A program made the translations under genes and the position numbers. Under the pieces are notes generated by a model. The model saw only the letters and a list, made by a program, of their open reading frames with translations, did not search any database and had not been told where the DNA came from. Shown in pieces: positions 8,901-17,063 of a stretch of 64,000 bases of DNA. The DNA is from Haloplanus litoreus (GTDB lineage: Archaea; Halobacteriota; Halobacteria; Halobacteriales; Haloferacaceae): assembly GCF_042677945.1 (NCBI RefSeq), contig NZ_JBHUDN010000017.1. One strand, 5' to 3'. How positions within the stretch are numbered: position 1 is the stretch's first letter; every line of letters begins with the position of its first letter.

Positions 8901-9145
8901 TCGGCGAGGGGCGCGTCAACGGTGACGTCGACGACCCGAAGCAGGTGACCCTCGAGGGGCGCAACCCACTCGAGAACGTCTCGCTCAGCCCCGGCAACGA
9001 GTCCAACTCCTCGTCGTCGCTCGAACCGGTCGCGCCGGTCGACGACCCAGCCGAGGACTCCACGGACGAATCCACCGATGGGGACGTCTCGCCCGCCGGT
9101 CCGTCGGCGCTCCACGCCCCCACCGCCGCCGAAGTCCGGACCTGA
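5945..9145 (+). CDS. aglB: Dolichyl-phosphooligosaccharide-protein glycotransferase AglB
   Basis: The oligosaccharyltransferase that moves the assembled glycan from its dolichol carrier to Asn in N-X-S/T sequons outside the cell. The protein has 1066 residues. Its first roughly 580 residues carry many transmembrane segments, with early acidic motifs for metal and sequon binding (FSGNDAWYHLRQ near residue 56). The catalytic-domain signature WWDYG is at 644-648 in the extracellular C-terminal part. An acidic Ser/Thr-rich tail follows. Length and layout match euryarchaeal AglB. It is divergent from aglG and followed after 6 bp by a DUF368 transporter gene, probably co-transcribed. Confidence 0.96.
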   Translation: MSDDQSQGSSSVVDLFFDWYHVPVLVLVVAGMLAIRLQEYDSFVRNGAVYFSGNDAWYHLRQVEYTVRHWPFTMPYDPWTNFPYGTNAAQFGTLYDQLVATAALVVGLGSPSSETVAKTLLVAPAVFGALAAVPVYAVGKRLAGRVAGLFGAVVLLLLPGQFLQRGLVGFADHNVAEPLFQTIAVLGLMVAIAVASREKPVWELVVDRDVDALRTPLVWSAVAGAAVAVYMWVWPPGVLLVGIFGVYLVYQLTSDYVTGGTPEPVAFVGVVSMVVTALLMLLQFENASFSPTDFGLLQPVVALGVAAAAAFLAGLARVFDARDLDRSLYPVAVVGLALVGAGVVAVALPSLFGTIRTNALRFIGFSAGAATRTIAEAQPYLSPDSLQQNAMTPTGRILADYGFALFTGVVAVIWLLAKPLVRDGETERVAYAAGSLALLGLLFVLPGPFQALADALGVVSELVGVALVALILFGAVLQTNYDGEKLLFVVWAAFITSAAFTQIRFNYYLAPVVAVANAYLLGQILSTLDLRVSSLDALRDLQGYQVLAVLAAAMLIVTPVLLVPMSVRNTGNAGFDQSSTAWESAQNTNPGAVTEWEGSLQWMESNTPTPGTLGGADNEMEYYGSYDLTNDYDYPAGAYGVQSWWDYGHWITVRGERIPNANPFQQGATDAANYLLAPNESAAQQALGERDTEAAGTRYVMVDWQMVNPQSKFGAPTVFYDAGNVSQSDFYGPVYSGDLRSLFYMRNQRYYDSLMVRLYAYHGSAMDPQPVVVDWEQRRAQTQSGETVDIRAGPQGENRTLLRQFENVSAAQEYVEEDGSAQIGGVGHYPTERVPALEHYRLVKVSESNATSSSQFQRSSRRTFAATGVPPSSQTIYEPSWVKSFEKVPGATVTADGLPPNTTVRATVPMRVPTTNETFSYRQEAQTNADGELSMTLPYSTTGYDEYGPENGYTNVSVRAEGPYLLQTALLNDNGSLVQYRGEVDVGEGRVNGDVDDPKQVTLEGRNPLENVSLSPGNESNSSSSLEPVAPVDDPAEDSTDESTDGDVSPAGPSALHAPTAAEVRT

Positions 9146-9151
9146 CGCGGC

Positions 9152-10096
9152 ATGGATCGACGCCTCCGCCCGCTGATCGTCGTCTACCTCAAGGGGCTCT
9201 GTATGGGGACGGCGGACGCCGTCCCGGGCGTCTCGGGCGGGACCATCGCGCTCATCACCGGCATCTACGAACGGCTGATCGCCGCCATCACCGCCGTCAC
9301 GCCCGGCCGGATCCGGCGCGTCCTCGCCGCCCCAGTACCGGGCCGGCGGGGCGACGCGTTCGCGGCCTTTCGTGAGGTGGACGGCTGGTTCCTCGGCGCC
9401 CTCGGCGGGGGCATCCTCACCGCCGTTCTCGTGGCGACGCGGGTGCTCCACGTCGCTCTCGAGTCGGAACCGGTCGTCACCTTCGGGTTCTTCTTCGGCC
9501 TCATCGCGGCGTCGGCCGTCGTTCTCGCGAGTGAAGCCGCCCTCGACACCCCCGGCCGTGTCGTCGCCGCCGTCGCCGGCTTCCTCCTCGCCTTCCTCTC
9601 GGCGGGTCGCGCCGGGGCGGCGCTCCCCTCGACGCCGCTCGTCGTCGTCGCCGTCGGCGCCGTCGCCATCAGCGCGATGGTGTTGCCCGGAATCTCGGGC
9701 TCGCTCATCCTCGTCATCCTCGGCCAGTACGAGTTCCTCGTCGAGCGACTGACGGCGTTCGTCGACGGCCTCCTCGGACTCGCCGTCGGCGGCACCGTCG
9801 CCGCGGTGGTCGGTCCGGCGACGACGGTACTCGCGTTCGTCGTCGGCGCCGTCGCCGGCCTGTTCACCGTCGCCCACGCCGTCCGCTGGGCGCTCGAACA
9901 CTACCGCTACGCCACGCTGTCCTTCCTCGTGAGCCTCGTCGTCGGCGGCCTCCGCGCGCCCGTCGTACAGGCGGGCGAGGCGCTCGCCCCCGTCGGGTGG
10001 ACGGCCGACGCGACGCTCGCCTTCGCGCTCGCGGCCGTCGTCGGCGCCGTCCTCGTGGTGAGCCTCGAACGCTACACCGACGGCATCGTGATCTGA
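9152..10096 (+). CDS. DUF368 (PopT-type) polyprenyl-phosphate transporter
   Basis: A 314-residue polytopic membrane protein. The DUF368 hallmark near the N-terminus reads LKGLCMGTADAVPGVSGGTIALITG, and a second inverted-repeat copy (MVLPGISGSLILVILGQYEFL) lies near residue 175. Bacterial DUF368 proteins (PopT) were shown to help return undecaprenyl phosphate to the cytoplasmic face. Here the gene begins 6 bp after aglB, which releases dolichol (pyro)phosphate on the outer face. Carrier recycling is therefore an attractive role, but it is inference. About 8-9 hydrophobic segments are visible. Confidence 0.85.
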   Translation: MDRRLRPLIVVYLKGLCMGTADAVPGVSGGTIALITGIYERLIAAITAVTPGRIRRVLAAPVPGRRGDAFAAFREVDGWFLGALGGGILTAVLVATRVLHVALESEPVVTFGFFFGLIAASAVVLASEAALDTPGRVVAAVAGFLLAFLSAGRAGAALPSTPLVVVAVGAVAISAMVLPGISGSLILVILGQYEFLVERLTAFVDGLLGLAVGGTVAAVVGPATTVLAFVVGAVAGLFTVAHAVRWALEHYRYATLSFLVSLVVGGLRAPVVQAGEALAPVGWTADATLAFALAAVVGAVLVVSLERYTDGIVI

Positions 10097-10106
10097 TCTG
10101 ATCTGA

Positions 10107-10256
10107 TCACTCGCGCGCGACCGCGAGGTTCCGGACGTCCGCGCCACACGCCGGGCAGGTGGTCAGCCGATCCTCGCTCGACTCGCGATATGCACAGGAC
10201 AAGCACTCGTAGTAGCCGCCGTCCGGGGTGTACGGATCGATGCGATTGTGTCTCAT
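10107..10256 (-). CDS. Small rubrerythrin-like zinc-ribbon protein
   Basis: A 49-residue protein beginning MRHNRIDPYTPDGGYYECLSC, with two Cys pairs (CLSC and CPAC) that would bind zinc or iron as in a rubredoxin-like ribbon. Conserved haloarchaeal proteins of this size are annotated as rubrerythrin-like domain proteins. The ATG at 10256 is preferred to an upstream in-frame start because the conserved sequence starts there. Function is unknown. It is convergent with the DUF368 gene across a 10-bp gap containing CTGAT repeats. Confidence 0.72.
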   Translation of the reverse strand: MRHNRIDPYTPDGGYYECLSCAYRESSEDRLTTCPACGADVRNLAVARE

Positions 10257-10338
10257 ACTCACGACATACGTACAACCTACAGCCAAATTACTGTTTCGCA
10301 CCGGGAGTTAATAGCAACGAAGATCGACGTTCGTCCGA

Positions 10339-10902
10339 TCAGTCGTCGAGACGGGCGACGCAGACGAACGTCTCCGGCCGGGTGTCCACGCGCTCGATGG
10401 CGAATCCGGCGTCGGTCTGGAGGGCGATGGCGTCGCCCAGAGCGTAGGTTTCGTCGCGGGGTGGACCGGCCTCCCCGGCACCGTTTCGGTCCCAGTCGAC
10501 GGTGACGAGGCGACCGCCCGGTCGCAGGACCCGGGCCACCTCGGCCAGCGACTCTGGGTCGGCGAACTCGTGGAAGGTGTTCGTCGAGACGACGGCGTCG
10601 AGTTCGTCGGCGTCGAAGGGCAGGTCGGCGGCGTCGGCTTCGATCAGTTCGACCCCTTCGGGGACGCCCTTCTCGCGGTAGTGGTCGTGCATCGCGGCTT
10701 GGACGTCGACGGCGTAGGCCGCGTCGACGTGGGGCGCCAGGTCGTCGGTGTAGAACCCGGTGCCGCTCCCCAGGTCGGCGAGACGCATCCCGGAATGCGG
10801 GGCGACCAGCGCGTGGAGTTCCTCGCGCGAGCAGTACCGGTACCTGGCCGCGGCGTCTTCCAGTTTGTCGGCCCGGTCGCTGTCGAAGGTATGAAAGCCC
10901 AT
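10339..10902 (-). CDS. Class I SAM-dependent methyltransferase
   Basis: A 187-residue methyltransferase of the Methyltransf_11 type. Motif I is LADLGSGTGFYTDDL, an acidic post-I residue (AVDVQ) follows, then EADAADLPFDADELDAVVS and VLRPGGRLVTVDW. The start at 10902 (ATG, MGFHTFDSDRADKL) gives the usual archaeal length. The frame continues upstream without conserved sequence. The substrate cannot be deduced. It is divergent from the HEWD protein gene 81 bp away. Confidence 0.85.
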   Translation of the reverse strand: MGFHTFDSDRADKLEDAAARYRYCSREELHALVAPHSGMRLADLGSGTGFYTDDLAPHVDAAYAVDVQAAMHDHYREKGVPEGVELIEADAADLPFDADELDAVVSTNTFHEFADPESLAEVARVLRPGGRLVTVDWDRNGAGEAGPPRDETYALGDAIALQTDAGFAIERVDTRPETFVCVARLDD

Positions 10903-10983
10903 ATCCACACCTGCCGCCCGGCGGCCATAAGTCCCCCGTGCGGCGACGGTAGCGTTAAATCCCCACCGGCCGCTATCCCGGCC

Positions 10984-11184
10984 ATGGGCGTGACCATCAG
11001 GAAACCCACCGCCCGCCAGTGCGAGGACTGCGGCCGGCGGGAGGTCTGGAACGACGCGACGAGTACGTGGCGCATCGCCACCGACGACGACGGCGAGCGA
11101 CTCGTCGGGGAAGTGTACTGCATCCACGAGTGGGATATCAACGGAACGTTCGTCCCCATCCGGCGGGACGCGGCGGACGCGTAG
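10984..11184 (+). CDS. HEWD family small protein
   Basis: A 66-residue haloarchaeal protein with an N-terminal CEDC pair, a WRIATDDDGERLVGEVYC core and the IHEWDINGTFVPIRR signature that names the HEWD family. The Cys pattern (CEDC plus a later Cys and His) suggests a small metal-binding fold. Function is unknown. The start at 10984 places the conserved region at the N-terminus. cutA follows after 12 bp on the same strand, so an operon is likely. Confidence 0.75.
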   Translation: MGVTIRKPTARQCEDCGRREVWNDATSTWRIATDDDGERLVGEVYCIHEWDINGTFVPIRRDAADA

Positions 11185-11196
11185 GCCGGCGCCACG

Positions 11197-11505
11197 ATGC
11201 CGACTGCGTACATCACCGCCCCGCCCGAGGACGCGAAGACGCTCGCGCGGCGACTCGTCGACGAGCGACTCGCCGCCTGCGTCAACGTCGTCCCCTGCAC
11301 CTCCGTGTACCGCTGGGAGGGTGCGGTCGAGACGGACGACGAGGTGATCCTCCTCGCGAAGACCACCGACGACCGGTACGACGAACTCGCCTCGCAGGTC
11401 GTCGAGTGGCACCCCTACGACGTCCCCTGCGTCGAACGGATCGACACCGCCGACGCTCACGACCCGTTCGCGGCGTGGTGTGCCGACGCCGTCGCCGACG
11501 AGTGA
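11197..11505 (+). CDS. cutA: Divalent-cation tolerance protein CutA
   Basis: A 102-residue CutA1-type protein: MPTAYITAPPEDAKTLARRLVDERLAACVNVVPCTSVYRWEG is the family signature, with Cys-Val-Asn and a C-terminal ending AWCADAV. CutA forms very stable trimers with a ferredoxin-like, PII-like fold. It was linked to copper tolerance in E. coli but its cellular role is uncertain. It sits 12 bp after the HEWD gene. Its stop directly abuts the stop of the convergent HPP gene (TGACTA). Confidence 0.93.
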   Translation: MPTAYITAPPEDAKTLARRLVDERLAACVNVVPCTSVYRWEGAVETDDEVILLAKTTDDRYDELASQVVEWHPYDVPCVERIDTADAHDPFAAWCADAVADE

Positions 11506-12024
11506 CTAGCCCGCGTATCGCGGATGTGACTCCTCGACGACCCGCCTGAACCCCTCGACGACGGCGCCGTGGACCCCGACCAGAACGACGACGCTCACGA
11601 CGATGAGTCCGACCTGTCCCGGCGTCGAGAGCAGACCCAGAGAGACGATGAGCGTGGTCGCACACGCCGGCGCGTGGTTCGTCCCGGTGGCGATCATCCC
11701 CCAACTCGTCAGGACGATGGAGCAGACGCCGCTGGCGACGAGGTGGAGACCGGCGGCCGACCCCGGCGATGGCGTCGCGGTGAGGATCACGCCCGCACCG
11801 AGGAGGGTGTACGCGAGGAGGCCGGCGACGCCGCCGATGGCGTGGCTGGCGACGACGCGGCCCAGTCGCGTCCGGTTCCCCCGTCGTTCGAACGCCAGGA
11901 GGAACGCCGAGGGGCCGAGGCTCGGGAAGACGAACGGCTGGCCGCTGAGCCACGCGATGGCGCCGAGGACCGCAAAGAGGACGCCCGCGTACAGGCTCGT
12001 CCCGAGGCGGTGCCGACTGATCAC
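11506..12024 (-). CDS. HPP family integral membrane protein
   Basis: A 172-residue protein with four or five hydrophobic segments and the two HPP landmarks, FPSLGPSAFLLAF near residue 35 and NHAPACATTLIVSLG near residue 115. Some HPP proteins transport nitrite in cyanobacteria and chloroplasts, but the archaeal function is unproven. The start is GTG at 12024. It overlaps the stop of the upstream phosphoglycolate phosphatase gene by 4 bp (GTGA), so the two are probably translated as a unit. Confidence 0.85.
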   Translation of the reverse strand: MISRHRLGTSLYAGVLFAVLGAIAWLSGQPFVFPSLGPSAFLLAFERRGNRTRLGRVVASHAIGGVAGLLAYTLLGAGVILTATPSPGSAAGLHLVASGVCSIVLTSWGMIATGTNHAPACATTLIVSLGLLSTPGQVGLIVVSVVVLVGVHGAVVEGFRRVVEESHPRYAG

Positions 12025-12689
12025 GACAGCGACGCGAGCGCTTCGAGCGTCCCGTCCATGTGCGATCCGTCGGTGACGTGGTCGGCGGCGGCGCGCGCCC
12101 GGTCGTCGGCGTTCGCCACGGCAAAGGACCGGCCGGCGACGTCGAAGGTGGACACGTCGTTTTCGCTGTCACCCACCGCGACGAAGTCGGCGGGGTCGTG
12201 CCCGAGCGTCTCCGCGACCGACCGGAGACCCCGTCCCTTCTCCACGCCCGCGGTCTTCAGGTGGTAGGCGTAGCCCGTATCGACCACGTCGAGGCCGAAC
12301 TCCTCGGCGACGGCACGGAGCAGTGCCTCGTCGGCGTCGCGCCGGATCGCCACCTCCGTCTCCCGCCAGCGGTTGACCGTATCCGCCGCTCCCCAGCCGA
12401 GGTCACCGCCCCGGTCGACGAACGCCCGTGCCGCCGCCTGCGGGCGGTCGGCGTCGGCCACCGTCACCGTCACCTCGTCGGCCGCGTAGACCACGCCGCC
12501 GTTCTCGGCGATCACCCGCTCCGGAATGTCGAGGAAGTGACAGAGGGCGACCGGGTACGGGAACGCCTTCCCCGTCGCGAGGACGACGGGAGCGTCCCAC
12601 GCACGCAACGTCTCGAAGGCCCGTGGGTCGATCCCCCCCGTCGCCGAGGTCAGCGTCCCGTCGATGTCGAGTACGAGCGGCGGCACCAT
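12021..12689 (-). CDS. Archaeal-type phosphoglycolate phosphatase (HAD superfamily, Cof/SPP-like)
   Basis: A 222-residue HAD hydrolase. The nucleophile motif is LVLDIDGTLT at residues 5-14, motif II is the Thr in VVLATGKAF, and the motif IV acidic block reads FVAVGDSENDVSTF. Cap insertion and length fit archaeal phosphoglycolate phosphatase (TIGR01487-like), which dephosphorylates 2-phosphoglycolate. Sucrose-phosphate-phosphatase-like relatives look similar, so the substrate is inferred. The ATG at 12689 is used because the HAD motif begins at once. Overlapping GTGA with the HPP gene downstream. Confidence 0.85.
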   Translation of the reverse strand: MVPPLVLDIDGTLTSATGGIDPRAFETLRAWDAPVVLATGKAFPYPVALCHFLDIPERVIAENGGVVYAADEVTVTVADADRPQAAARAFVDRGGDLGWGAADTVNRWRETEVAIRRDADEALLRAVAEEFGLDVVDTGYAYHLKTAGVEKGRGLRSVAETLGHDPADFVAVGDSENDVSTFDVAGRSFAVANADDRARAAADHVTDGSHMDGTLEALASLS

Positions 12690-12783
12690 ACGCTCACTCT
12701 GCTCCGCGGCAGTGATAAGGGACGCGTCACGGATCGACGACGCCACCGGTGCCGTGAAGTGCCGGCCTCGCCCACGCTTCGGT

Positions 12784-13980
12784 ATGCGAACGACCGTCCT
12801 CGTGATCGGTGGTGGGGCCACGGGCGTCGGCGTCGCCCGGGACCTGGCCCTCCGCGGCGTCGACGTGACGCTCGTCGAGCGCGGCGCGCTCGCGGCCGGC
12901 ACCACGGGCCGTTCACACGGCGTCCTCCACAGCGGCGCGCGGTACGCCGACGCCGACCCGGACGACGCCGCTGCCTGCCTGGCCGAAAATCGGATCCTCC
13001 GAGACGTGGCGAGCGCCTGCATCCGCGAGACCGGCGGCTACTTTCTGGAACTCGACGACGACGACCCCGCCTACTTCGAGGCGAAGCGCGCGGCCTGTGC
13101 CGACCTCGGGATGGCGATAGAGACGCTCGACGGCGACACGCTCCGCGACCGGGTGCCCGAGGCGAGTCCCGTCGTCGAGCGCGCCCTCGCCGTCCCCGAC
13201 GCCGTGATCTCCCCCTCGCGGCTGGTCGTCGCGAACGCCGTCGCCGCCCGCGAGGCGGGCGCGACGATCAACACCTCGGCACCGGTCGAGTCCATCCACG
13301 TCGTCGACGGTCGGGTCCGCCGCGTCGAGGTGGGGGGTGCCCTCGACGCCAGCGTCGCGGCCGACGTCGTGGTGAATGCGACGGGTCCGTGGGCCGAGCG
13401 GTGTGCCGCCCTCGCGGACGTCTCGGTGCCCATGCGGCCCACGCGGGGCGTGATGGTCGCCGTCGAGAACCCCGGCGTCGACGTCGTGTTGAACCGCTGT
13501 CGGCCGCCGGCCGACGGCGACATCGTGGTCCCCCACCCCGACGAAGCGGTGCTCGGCACGACGAGCGTCGTCGTCGACGATCCGGACGACTTCGAGCGGT
13601 CGGGGACGGAGGTAACGCGCACGGTCCGGGAGTGTGCGGCGATGGCGCCCGCCGTCGCCGACGCGCCGACCACGCGCACCTACTGGGGCGTCCGGCCGCT
13701 GTACGCCCCGGACGAGGACGACCGGAACGGCCGTGCCATCTCCCGTGACTTCGCCCTACTGGATCACGCCGACGACGGCGCGGCCGGCTTCGTCACCGTC
13801 GTCGGCGGCAAACTCACCACGTACCGGAAGATGGCCGAGGCGACGGCGGATCTGGTCTGTGAGCGACTGGGCGTCTCCGCGACTTCCGAAACCGCCGAGC
13901 GACCGCTCCCCGGGTCCGACGACCCGACGCACCTCGACGAACTCGTCGCCGAGTTCGGGGTGGACGCGCCCGCGGGCTAG
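12784..13980 (+). CDS. FAD-dependent glycerol-3-phosphate dehydrogenase-like oxidoreductase (short GlpA-like)
   Basis: A 398-residue DAO-family flavoprotein. The FAD-binding motif TVLVIGGGATGVGVARDL opens the protein, TTGRSHGVLHSGARY follows as in GlpA/GlpD, and VVGGKLTTYRKMAEATADLV is the C-terminal FAD motif. Full GlpA (about 540-580 residues) carries a C-terminal BFD-type [2Fe-2S] domain, and this protein stops before it. No glpB, glpC or glpK lies nearby, so it may be a solitary paralogue using another 2-hydroxyacid or polyol phosphate. Its stop overlaps the convergent GlmU-like stop by 4 bp (CTAG). Confidence 0.75.
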   Translation: MRTTVLVIGGGATGVGVARDLALRGVDVTLVERGALAAGTTGRSHGVLHSGARYADADPDDAAACLAENRILRDVASACIRETGGYFLELDDDDPAYFEAKRAACADLGMAIETLDGDTLRDRVPEASPVVERALAVPDAVISPSRLVVANAVAAREAGATINTSAPVESIHVVDGRVRRVEVGGALDASVAADVVVNATGPWAERCAALADVSVPMRPTRGVMVAVENPGVDVVLNRCRPPADGDIVVPHPDEAVLGTTSVVVDDPDDFERSGTEVTRTVRECAAMAPAVADAPTTRTYWGVRPLYAPDEDDRNGRAISRDFALLDHADDGAAGFVTVVGGKLTTYRKMAEATADLVCERLGVSATSETAERPLPGSDDPTHLDELVAEFGVDAPAG

Positions 13981-15183
13981 CGTCCGCGGTCCCGCCGCAC
14001 CGTCTCGCCCGGCCCCGTTCTGGCGCCGGTCCCGAGGACGACCCCCGCGTTCAGCGCCGTCTCGATGCCCGTCTTCACGTCGTCGCCACAGACGACGCCG
14101 AACTTCCGGCGGCCCGTCGAGGTCGGGTCGCCTTTCACCCGGACACGCACGGACTCGTCGTCGTGCCGGAGGTTCGCGACGGTCGTCCCCGCGCCGAAGT
14201 TCACGTCCCGCCCCAGAATACTGTCGCCGACGTAGGAGAGGTGGCCGACCGTCGCGCCGGCCATCAGCACGCTGTTTTTGACCTCGACGGCGTGGCCGAC
14301 GCTCGCCCCTTCACCGACGAGGGTCGCCCCGCGGACGTAGGCGTTCGGACCGACGCTGGCGCCCGAACGGACGAGCGCCGGGCCTTCGATGACCACACCC
14401 GCGTCGACGGACGCCCCCGTTTCGACGACGACCGGTCCCCGGAGAGCGGCGTCCGGGTGTACCTCGCCGTCGATCCGGCGCTCCAGGTCGCCGAGTTTCC
14501 ACTCGTTGGCCGCCAGGAGTTCCCAGGGCCGGCCCACGTCCAGCCAGCGGTCCACCGTCACCGCGCGCATCTCGCCGCTCTCGCAGGCCCGGGCCAGCAC
14601 GTCCGTGAGTTCGTACTCGCCGCGGTCGCTCTCGGTCACGTCGAGCCACGCTCGCGCCGCCGCGGGGAAGACGTAGGCGCCGGCGTTGACGAGATCCGAG
14701 GCAGGGTCGTCGGGTTTCTCGGCGACGCCTCGCACGCGGCCGTCCCCGTCGGTCTCCAGTACCCCGTAGTGTTCGGGGTCCTCGACACGCGCGACGCCGA
14801 CGCCCGGGCCGGCGTCGTAGAGCCGCGAGAGCGACGCGCGGTCGTAGAGCACGTCGCCGTTCAGGACGGCGAAGGGGGCGTCGTCGAGGGCGGCGCGGGC
14901 GGCCCGCACCGCGTCGGCGGTGCCGCGCTGGCGCTCCTGGGTGACGAACTCGACGGCGTCGCGGTCGGCGAGGGCGTCGCGGACGGNNNNNNNNNNNNNN
15001 NNNNNCGGCGTCGCCGGCGTAGCCGACGACGACGACGATCCGACTCGCTCCGGCCGCCGTCGCGGTGTCGACCACGTGTTCGACGAGCGAGCGGTCGGCG
15101 ACCGGAACGGTCGGCTTCGGCCGACGGTCGGTGAGCGGACGCATCCGCGTCCCCTCGCCCGCCGCGAGGACGACTGTCTGCAT
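13977..15183 (-). CDS. glmU: GlmU-like bifunctional nucleotidyltransferase/acetyltransferase (interrupted by assembly gap)
   Basis: The N-terminal domain begins MQTVVLAAGEGTRMRPLTDRRPKP and continues through VLNGDVLYD and VAEKPDDPASDLVNAG. The C-terminal third is a left-handed beta-helix of hexapeptide repeats (VEVKNSVLMAGATVGHLSYVGDSILG) with NFGAGTTVANLRHDD near the acetyl-transfer region. Such archaeal enzymes convert GlcN-1-P to UDP-GlcNAc. A run of 19 N at 14987-15005 interrupts it. The two sides are in different frames, so the real gap length should be a multiple of 3 (for example 18). The gene is probably intact, about 400 residues. glmS follows upstream and a paralogue lies at 17064. 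Confidence 0.85.
14987..15005. other. Assembly gap (19 N) inside the GlmU-like gene
   Basis: Nineteen N. The flanking coding frames differ by one base, so the nominal length is not the true one. Confidence 0.99.
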
Positions 15184-15223
15184 AGGGGGGAAAGAACGAG
15201 CGCCGACAAAGGGGTTGTCCTCC

Positions 15224-17035
15224 CTACTCCACGGTGACGCTCTTCGCGAGGTGCCGCGGCTTGTCGATGGCCCGGTCCAGTCCCGCCGCCATGTGGTAGG
15301 CGACCAACTGGAGCTGGACGTTCGCCAGGAGGGGAGCCAGCCGTTCGTCCGTCTTCGGGATTTCGAGGACGTAGTCGGCGTAGCGGCCGGCCTCGGCGGC
15401 GCCGTCGGTGACGACGACCACCGGTGCGTCCCGCGCCTCGACTTCCTTTACGTTCCCGACGGTCTTGCGCGCCGTCTCCCCGTCACCGGTGACGACGGCG
15501 AAGACGGGCGTGTCCGCGGTGACCAGCGCCAGCGGCCCGTGTTTCAGTTCGCCGGCCGCGAATCCCTCGGCGTGTTCGTAGGTGATCTCTTTGAACTTGA
15601 GCGCGCCCTCCAGCGCGACGGGGTAGTCGAGGCCGCGGCCGAGGAAGAAGAAGGCCTCGCTGTCGGCGAACTCCTCGACGACGGCGGCGGCCTCGCTCTC
15701 GTCGAGGACCGCCTGCACGCCGTTCGGGACGCCCCGGAGCGCGTCGACCAGGCCGCGGCGGCGGTCGCTCCCCCCATCCGAGAGGCGCGCGGCGAGTAGG
15801 TTCAGGCCGACGAGCTGTGAGGTGAAGGTTTTGGTCGCTGCGACGCCGATTTCTGGGCCGGCGCGGATGTAGACCACGTGGTCGCACTCGCGGGCGGCCG
15901 TGCTCCCGACGACGTTCGTGAGGACGAGCGTCTCGGCACCGCGACCGGCCGCCGTGCGGAGCGCGCTCAGCGTGTCCGCCGTCTCACCGCTCTGGGTGAC
16001 GCCGATCACGAGGTCGTCCGCCGAGACCGGCGCCGGTCCGGTGGCGTACTCGTGGGCGTAGTACGCGTTCGCGGGGACGCCCCTGGCTCGCAGAAGCTGG
16101 GCACCGTAGAGCGCGGCGTGATACGACGTGCCGCAGGCGACGAACTGGACCGAATTCGGCGTGTCGAACTCGTCGAGTTCCTCGACCGTGATCCGGCCGT
16201 CGAGTTCGTCGAGGCGACCGCTGAGACACTGCCGTAGCGAGCGGGGCTGTTCGTGAATCTCCTTCAGCATGTAGTGGTCGTACCCGCTCTTTCCGGTCTG
16301 TTCGGCCTCCCACTCGACGGTCCGGACGTCCTTCGCCACTCGGTTTCCGTCCGCGCCGGTGACGGTCCACCCCTCGGGATCGAGACGGACGAACTCGTCG
16401 TCGTCGAGGTAGACCACGTCCCGGGTGTGTTCGAGGAACGCCGGCACGTCACTGGCGACGAAACGCTCCCCGTCCCCCACTCCGAGGACGAGCGGCGAAT
16501 CCCGTCGGACCGCGAAGAGGGCGTCGACCCCGGCGACGACGACGGCGAGGGCGTAACTCCCCTCGAGTCGCGCGGCCGTTCGCCTGACCGCTTCCTCCGG
16601 ATCGGCGCCCGCCTGCAGTTCGTGGGCGATCAAGTGCGGCACCACCTCGGTGTCCGTCTCGGAGGTGAACGTCACGCCGTCGGCTTCGAGTTCGTCCCGG
16701 AGTTCCCGGTAGTTCTCGATGATTCCGTTGTGGACGACGGCGACGCGGCCGGCTTCGTCGGTGTGTGGGTGGGCGTTGGCGTCGGTCGGTGGCCCGTGCG
16801 TGCTCCAGCGGGTGTGTCCCACGCCGACCGCCCCCTCGAACCGCGTCCGGTCGGCTTCGTCGAGGGTCGCCTCCAGTCGCTCCAGTTCGCCCTCGCGCTT
16901 CTCCACCTCGACGGTCCGCCCGCCGACGGCCACGCCCGCGGAGTCGTAGCCGCGGTACTCCAGGTTCGACAGCCCCCCGACGAGGATGTCGAGGGTTCGG
17001 GTCGCGTCGCCGACGTAGCCGACGATGCCACACAT
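15224..17035 (-). CDS. glmS: Glutamine-fructose-6-phosphate aminotransferase (isomerizing) GlmS
   Basis: A 603-residue enzyme that makes glucosamine-6-phosphate from fructose-6-phosphate and glutamine, the entry step to UDP-GlcNAc. The N-terminal nucleophile domain starts MCGIVGYVG (Cys2), with YRGYDSAG, GHTRWSTHG and HNGIIENY. Two SIS sugar-binding domains follow (CGTSYHAALYGAQLL, VTQSGETADTL, FFLGRGLDYPVALEGALK) and the C-terminus ends PRHLAKSVTVE. The start at 17035 is fixed by the need for Cys at position 2. It lies between two GlmU-like genes on the same strand, 28 bp after the first, forming an aminosugar operon. Confidence 0.96.
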   Translation of the reverse strand: MCGIVGYVGDATRTLDILVGGLSNLEYRGYDSAGVAVGGRTVEVEKREGELERLEATLDEADRTRFEGAVGVGHTRWSTHGPPTDANAHPHTDEAGRVAVVHNGIIENYRELRDELEADGVTFTSETDTEVVPHLIAHELQAGADPEEAVRRTAARLEGSYALAVVVAGVDALFAVRRDSPLVLGVGDGERFVASDVPAFLEHTRDVVYLDDDEFVRLDPEGWTVTGADGNRVAKDVRTVEWEAEQTGKSGYDHYMLKEIHEQPRSLRQCLSGRLDELDGRITVEELDEFDTPNSVQFVACGTSYHAALYGAQLLRARGVPANAYYAHEYATGPAPVSADDLVIGVTQSGETADTLSALRTAAGRGAETLVLTNVVGSTAARECDHVVYIRAGPEIGVAATKTFTSQLVGLNLLAARLSDGGSDRRRGLVDALRGVPNGVQAVLDESEAAAVVEEFADSEAFFFLGRGLDYPVALEGALKFKEITYEHAEGFAAGELKHGPLALVTADTPVFAVVTGDGETARKTVGNVKEVEARDAPVVVVTDGAAEAGRYADYVLEIPKTDERLAPLLANVQLQLVAYHMAAGLDRAIDKPRHLAKSVTVE

Positions 17036-17063
17036 CAGGACCCACCTCCGACGTCGGGCGGAC

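Noticed and set aside
10091..10108. Short CTGAT direct repeats after the DUF368 gene
   Set aside because: Only three partial copies in a 10-bp spacer between convergent genes. They are probably chance or slippage and too short to assign a role.
5915..10147. Very long minus-strand open frames opposite aglB and the DUF368 gene (over 650 codons each)
   Set aside because: They mirror strongly biased GC-rich codons of real genes on the other strand, give low-complexity Glu/Asp/Gly/Arg/Val sequence and have no recognisable domain.
12060..13748. 562-codon plus-strand frame across the phosphatase and GlpA-like genes
   Set aside because: It is antisense to the phosphatase and out of frame in the GlpA-like gene. 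The Arg-rich product has no family features.
13977..15183. Real frameshift pseudogenes at glmU-like, radB and trpF
   Set aside because: Each frame break coincides exactly with a run of N, and both flanks are well conserved, so wrong gap length is the simpler reason.
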